From NCBI RefSeq assembly GCF_011683955.1, contig NZ_JAAQPI010000013.1, forward strand, positions 1-64,000: 64,000 nt of DNA, in the 5' to 3' direction. Both the position numbers and the translations under genes were made by a program. Under the pieces are notes generated by a model. That model worked only from the letters and a program-made list of their open reading frames with translations. It searched no databases and was not told where the DNA came from. Origin of the DNA: Pseudomaricurvus alkylphenolicus. GTDB taxonomy: Bacteria > Pseudomonadota > Gammaproteobacteria > Pseudomonadales > Cellvibrionaceae. This document shows, in pieces, positions 60,201 through 64,000 of this stretch (its first letter is position 1; every line of letters starts with the position of its first letter).

Positions 60201-62240
60201 ATGACCAAGATGACGGATATTAACGAACTGCTGCGTCAGGCAGAAATGAAGCACCGCCAGCTTCAGATGGAAGTCCAGTTTCAGAAAAATATGGAGTTAT
60301 TGAAACTTGTCGCACCGGCGTTACATGAACGTTTTCTGGATTACACACCAGAGGAACTGAGATTAAGTTACGACAGTAACAACGAAGTAAATTTGGTTAA
60401 TTTTCAGCTTAATAATAAGCCTGTGTATCCCAAGAACCCTGTCGAATTTTGCTCGGAACAGGTGGACAGGTATCTAGCAAAACCATTTGCGCCAATTGTT
60501 CAGCTGCAAAAGACTGAGGACACCGAAAAACGCTTCTTTCAAATCGAACTGGTAAATCAGGTTCTCGATAAGTATGACCGCTCTATCAACAATCCGACCG
60601 TCAACTGCGATGCTCCTATTGGACTGATGCTGATAACTGGCTGTGGATTGGGATACCACATAGAATCTCTGACCCTGAATCTCAACATTCAGAATCTATG
60701 CATTTACGATCCACACCCGGATTCCTTTTATGCATCCATGCATATTATCAATTGGGAACCCATTATTCGCTCCTATATCGATAAAGGTGGAACCATCAAG
60801 TTTTACATTGGCATGAGTAAGGAAGCTGCCCTCCTAGATATGCGCTCGCTGGGAGACAAGCTGGGATTATTCAATATGTCCCTCACCTATGTCTATCGGC
60901 ATTTCAAAAGCAAGGACGAAGCTGCTTTCGTCGAGCGCTATCTCAAAGAATACCACCTCAACTTGACCGGAATCGGATTTCTGGAAGATGAGCAGATCAG
61001 CGTCGCTCACTCTGCCAATAACCTCAATCTTGGGATTCCGATCTTTCAACGAAGTGAACAGAAATTTGACTTGCCACCTGCAGTTATTGTTGGCAATGGT
61101 CCCTCACTAGACAATCTGATTGATACTTTGAAAGATATTCAGGATCAGGTAATAATCTTTTCCTGTGGTAGTGCAACACCCACGCTTTACCGTGCCGGAC
61201 TCAAGCCAGACGTCCACATAGAAATGGAGCGCACCAGCCCCACCGCAGACTGGCTAAAAGAAGGAACCAGCGATGAATTCCTCAGGGATATTACCCTGAT
61301 CGCGCTGAACACTGTCTCTCCCAATACCTTTGAACTCTTTGATCGAAAGGCAATCTTTAACAAGCCCAACGATCTCGGCGCGGACATCATCAATGCGGAG
61401 CTGGGCTGCCAGCTTCCTCCCCTCGGCTTCTGCAATCCGACTGTGACAAACAGCGGCCTAAGTGCTGCTATCTACCTCGGCTTCATGGAAATATACCTGT
61501 TTGGTGTTGACCTCGGAATGATTAATGAGGATGAACACCACTCGAAGAACAGCCTTTACTATGAAATGAAAGAAAGCACTCAGGACATTGTTGGTCAACG
61601 CTATAAAGAAAACACCTATCAGAGAAAAGGTAACTTTAGAGATAAAATCATCACTAATACAGACTTTGATACCTCGCGAAGCAATATGGAAGCGATCATT
61701 GGTTTCGTCAAGAAAGGTCGTGATATAAAGATTTATAATCTCAACGATGGCGCCTTCATTGAAGGGGCAACTCCCCTGCACTTAGTGGATTTTAATCCAA
61801 GCCAAAAGGAACGTGCAAAAAGCGAATATTTGGACGAACTGCTCTCGGCCAGCTTCCTAAGCTACGAGGCCAAACACCTGGATGCTGACGCCATCAGAAG
61901 CAAGTACCTTCAGGAGTTCTATCCGTTACGCCCTAATTTGCAACTGACCGCTGGGCTCGACAACCCAGTGGACATTCTGCAAGATCTTAATCGAGTATTT
62001 GCTAACATCAAAGCTATAGAGCAATCTTCCGCCACCAGTGCCATGCTAATTCGTGGTAGTGTCAATTCTTTCTTTACAGCTTTTACCCGCGCCTGCCTAT
62101 TTGAAAGCAACAAAGACGAGTGCCGACAAAAATATGAATTCTGTCGCCAAGTGTTCGAGAGGTTTGTGACTCAAGCCTACGAGCTTGTAGATAATCGACT
62201 GCTTGAAAATGACAAAACTGGGGTCATTTGGGACTACTGA
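60201..62240 (+). CDS. Maf motility-associated glycosyltransferase-like protein
   Basis: 679 residues. It has the Maf/DUF115 (MptE-like) core: a Rossmann-like domain with PPAVIVGNGPSLDNLIDTLKD, IFSCGSATPTLYRAGLKPDVHIEMERT, and GFCNPTVTNSGLSAAIYLGFMEIYLFGVDLGM. Maf proteins attach nonulosonic acids such as pseudaminic or legionaminic acid to flagellin Ser/Thr before export. Start ATG at 60201 (a second ATG three codons on) has a poor ribosome-binding site. It begins a + strand run with the sulfotransferase gene 48 bp downstream. Base composition is visibly more A/T-rich than in the flagellar genes to the left. Confidence 0.85.
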   Translation: MTKMTDINELLRQAEMKHRQLQMEVQFQKNMELLKLVAPALHERFLDYTPEELRLSYDSNNEVNLVNFQLNNKPVYPKNPVEFCSEQVDRYLAKPFAPIVQLQKTEDTEKRFFQIELVNQVLDKYDRSINNPTVNCDAPIGLMLITGCGLGYHIESLTLNLNIQNLCIYDPHPDSFYASMHIINWEPIIRSYIDKGGTIKFYIGMSKEAALLDMRSLGDKLGLFNMSLTYVYRHFKSKDEAAFVERYLKEYHLNLTGIGFLEDEQISVAHSANNLNLGIPIFQRSEQKFDLPPAVIVGNGPSLDNLIDTLKDIQDQVIIFSCGSATPTLYRAGLKPDVHIEMERTSPTADWLKEGTSDEFLRDITLIALNTVSPNTFELFDRKAIFNKPNDLGADIINAELGCQLPPLGFCNPTVTNSGLSAAIYLGFMEIYLFGVDLGMINEDEHHSKNSLYYEMKESTQDIVGQRYKENTYQRKGNFRDKIITNTDFDTSRSNMEAIIGFVKKGRDIKIYNLNDGAFIEGATPLHLVDFNPSQKERAKSEYLDELLSASFLSYEAKHLDADAIRSKYLQEFYPLRPNLQLTAGLDNPVDILQDLNRVFANIKAIEQSSATSAMLIRGSVNSFFTAFTRACLFESNKDECRQKYEFCRQVFERFVTQAYELVDNRLLENDKTGVIWDY

Positions 62241-62288
62241 CATGTATTACTTGCCCTTCCAGAGCTATCGACGGTAACGAGATTAAAT

Positions 62289-63425
62289 ATGGATAAAACT
62301 GTGCTCTTCGTCAGTGGCATGTTCAGAAGCGGAACAACATTGCTGGCCAGAATGCTCAATAATCACCCGAATATAGCTTTCGCCAGCGATCCTTTGAGAC
62401 CATTGATCAACAGCTTTCGATTTGACTGCATCCGGGACGACAGTAATTGTAGCCGATTTGCACCGCTATATGACTATTTCCTCGAATATTCCAAATTAAG
62501 GGAAGTCATAGATGGAAAACTAGACCTGCCAATCGGTGGCGAACAGAAGGAACTCTGGAAAACAATTAAATCCAGCGCTGAACCCTATTCCAATCTGTGG
62601 GCTGATAAGGTTGACGTAAATAATACTACTGACACTTACGCAGAAGCACTTGACTATGGTCTTAAACTCATCTCGGAAACCTATTCCAAAGGAATCAGCG
62701 AGACCTGTATTGGCTTCAAGGAAGTTTGGGGAACAGAGTTCAGCTCCGCATTACTCCAAGGTATATCTAATAGCAAATGTCTAATCATAGTCCGGGACCC
62801 GAGAGCAGTTGTTGCTTCTAAGAATTCGACGGATGAACCCTACCCGATCTTTTTTCTGGCTAGACAGTGGCGGAAAATCGCATTTCTCGCCAATAAACTC
62901 CAGCAATACTATCCCGAGCGTGTTCACATAATCAGGTATGAGGACCTGATTACAGACCCGAAACTCGAATCGGGTAAAATGTGTGAATTCATCGGTCTTG
63001 AGATGCACGGAGATTTTCTCGATGCTGCGAGTTTCAAAGATGGCGAAGGCAAACCCTGGAGTCAAAATAGTTCCTATACTTATGACAATGGCAAACAGTT
63101 TCAGACCCTGTCGGTTGAAAAATGGAAGAGTAAACTTAGTGACAGTGATGTCTCCCTAACCGAGCTTATTTGCCATGACTGGATGAATCATTTTGGTTAC
63201 CAGCCCTGCAATGACAGCCAATCTCTGCTAAATAGAGCTACAACGTACTTCACCCGGCTGGACACCGCTGAACTCGCCGAATGGATAAAACCCTATAATT
63301 TTGATGAAAGCATCGTCGAATTTCATAAACAGGTGACCATTGAAAAGCTACGCTTGAGTTCCGTAAAAAACGAAGTGCCACTTGATTTAGCCGACGACTT
63401 GCAAATAGTGGTCTCGGATTCATGA
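62289..63425 (+). CDS. Sulfotransferase-family protein next to maf
   Basis: 378 residues. The N-terminal P-loop GMFRSGTTLLARMLNNHPNI is the 5'-phosphosulfate-binding motif of PAPS-dependent sulfotransferases, and LIIVRDPRAVVASKNST is the 3'-phosphate-binding motif, then RYEDLITDPKLESGKMCEFIG as in the carbohydrate (Sulfotransfer) group. Such enzymes move sulfate from PAPS to a hydroxyl on a sugar or protein. Position after Maf and before the peptidase-like gene suggests the acceptor is a flagellar or surface glycan; that is inference. It ends overlapping the next gene by ATGA. Confidence 0.82.
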   Translation: MDKTVLFVSGMFRSGTTLLARMLNNHPNIAFASDPLRPLINSFRFDCIRDDSNCSRFAPLYDYFLEYSKLREVIDGKLDLPIGGEQKELWKTIKSSAEPYSNLWADKVDVNNTTDTYAEALDYGLKLISETYSKGISETCIGFKEVWGTEFSSALLQGISNSKCLIIVRDPRAVVASKNSTDEPYPIFFLARQWRKIAFLANKLQQYYPERVHIIRYEDLITDPKLESGKMCEFIGLEMHGDFLDAASFKDGEGKPWSQNSSYTYDNGKQFQTLSVEKWKSKLSDSDVSLTELICHDWMNHFGYQPCNDSQSLLNRATTYFTRLDTAELAEWIKPYNFDESIVEFHKQVTIEKLRLSSVKNEVPLDLADDLQIVVSDS

Positions 63426-64000
63426 TCACCGATTATATGGAGTTGATCGAAAAAATCTGGTCTCTTAACCGGGTTCATGTCAGCGACGACACCCTTATGG
63501 CTCTGCGTCATACTAAGGAGCTTTACCAAGGTAGCGAACTGTTATCTTATCCAACAGGAGCACGCTTTGGTGCTCTTGGCAGCTGGGAAATCCCCCCAAA
63601 ATGGTCGGTTAACCACGCCCGTCTTTGCACTTTAAGTGGAAGAACCGTAGTCGATTTTAATGACTATCCGCTTCGCCTCTATAGTTATTCACCATCATTC
63701 GAGGGCACGGTCAAGCGGGCTCAATTGCTACAGCATATAACCACCGACCCCGACCACCCTAATGCAATTCCGTTCCATTTTCGCAACCAATACCGCCATT
63801 GGGACTGTGAATGGGGCTTCTGTCTCTCTCAGCATGAACTCGATAATCTGACAGAGGACGAGTATCAAGTCGAAATTTCTACACAGTTCAGCGATTCACA
63901 ACTAACTCAATTGGAGTACGTAAAAAAAGGGCATTCTGAAGAGAGCTATCTGTTGTTGGGCCACTTCGATCACCCAGCTCAGTGCAATGACGGTTTAACA
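63422..64000 (+). CDS. DUF4910 / M28-type aminopeptidase-like protein, N-terminal part (runs off the window)
   Basis: The ATG overlaps the sulfotransferase stop (ATGA) and the frame stays open to the window end for 193 codons. The start MITDYMELIEKIWSLNRVHV, the wedge-like region SWEIPPKWSVNHARL, the HFRNQYRHWDCEWGFCLSQ stretch and LLLGHFDHPAQCNDGL match DUF4910/DUF2172-type proteins, where the last motif supplies the first zinc-binding His and Asp of an M28-like aminopeptidase fold. These proteins are often encoded in polysaccharide and nonulosonic-acid clusters with unknown substrates. The rest of the catalytic domain lies outside the window. Confidence 0.78.
   Translation, partial: MITDYMELIEKIWSLNRVHVSDDTLMALRHTKELYQGSELLSYPTGARFGALGSWEIPPKWSVNHARLCTLSGRTVVDFNDYPLRLYSYSPSFEGTVKRAQLLQHITTDPDHPNAIPFHFRNQYRHWDCEWGFCLSQHELDNLTEDEYQVEISTQFSDSQLTQLEYVKKGHSEESYLLLGHFDHPAQCNDGLT

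Noticed and set aside
1-64000. CRISPR arrays, tRNA or rRNA genes, prophage genes
   Set aside because: I looked for regularly spaced repeats, cloverleaf ends (GGTTC-AAT, CCA) and phage structural genes and saw none.

Overview
The window is almost entirely one polar-flagellum and chemotaxis supercluster of a gammaproteobacterium. The hierarchy genes (fleQ, fleS, fleR, fliA), the polar-number pair flhF/flhG, the MotC/MotD stator, a ParC/ParP polar chemotaxis module and an HptB/HsbR/HsbA switch are the set found in Pseudomonas, Vibrio and related marine genera. I cannot name a genus. A coniferyl-aldehyde dehydrogenase and the roughly mid-50s G+C look of the DNA (judged by eye) fit an environmental, probably aquatic, organism.

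Layout: (1) 1-5.7 kb is a flank with the start of an IS256-type transposase and its terminal repeat, a coiled-coil membrane protein, a MoxR-ATPase/VWA pair, a coniferyl aldehyde dehydrogenase on the + strand and a secreted rhodanese-like protein. (2) 5.8-12.7 kb (minus strand) has a lipoprotein, a DUF2802 protein, cheW, parP, parC, motD, motC and cheB. (3) 12.8-22.2 kb has cheA, cheZ, cheY, fliA, flhG, flhF and flhA. (4) 22.3-31.6 kb has an SMP-30-like gene, flhB, fliR, Q, P, O, N, M, L and fliK. (5) 31.7-34.1 kb has hptB, hsbR and hsbA. (6) 34.3-43.3 kb is a complete second chemosensory operon (STAS, CheY, CheA, CheW, soluble triple-PAS receptor, CheR, CheD, CheB). (7) 43.6-49.5 kb has fliJ, I, H, G, F, E. 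(8) 49.9-56.2 kb has a small + strand gene, a hairpin-ended repeat, fleR, fleS, an EamA transporter and fleQ. (9) 56.4-60.0 kb has three fliS paralogues, a fliT-like gene and a divergent REC-TPR regulator. (10) 60.2-64 kb is a + strand, visibly more A/T-rich island with a Maf motility-associated glycosyltransferase, a sulfotransferase and the start of a DUF4910/M28-type aminopeptidase-like gene.

Regulation can be read directly. Sigma-54 sites with GG-N10-GC spacing stand before fleS, fliE, fliK, fliL, flhA and the middle fliS. Sigma-28 (FliA) sites with N11 spacing stand before the second che operon and fliS3, with weaker matches before cheW, parC and the coiled-coil gene near the left end. 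This fits the FleQ -> FleSR -> FliA cascade, with FlhF/FlhG placing the flagellum, ParC/ParP placing the chemoreceptor array at the pole, and MotC/MotD as the only stator pair visible here.

The most unusual parts are the Maf-sulfotransferase-peptidase island (possible flagellin glycan sulfation), the three FliS paralogues with different promoter classes, the second che operon whose CheA carries a tandemly duplicated regulatory domain, and the four-copy DEFEALLD motif array in the main CheA. Flagellin, FliD and the flg genes are not in the window.
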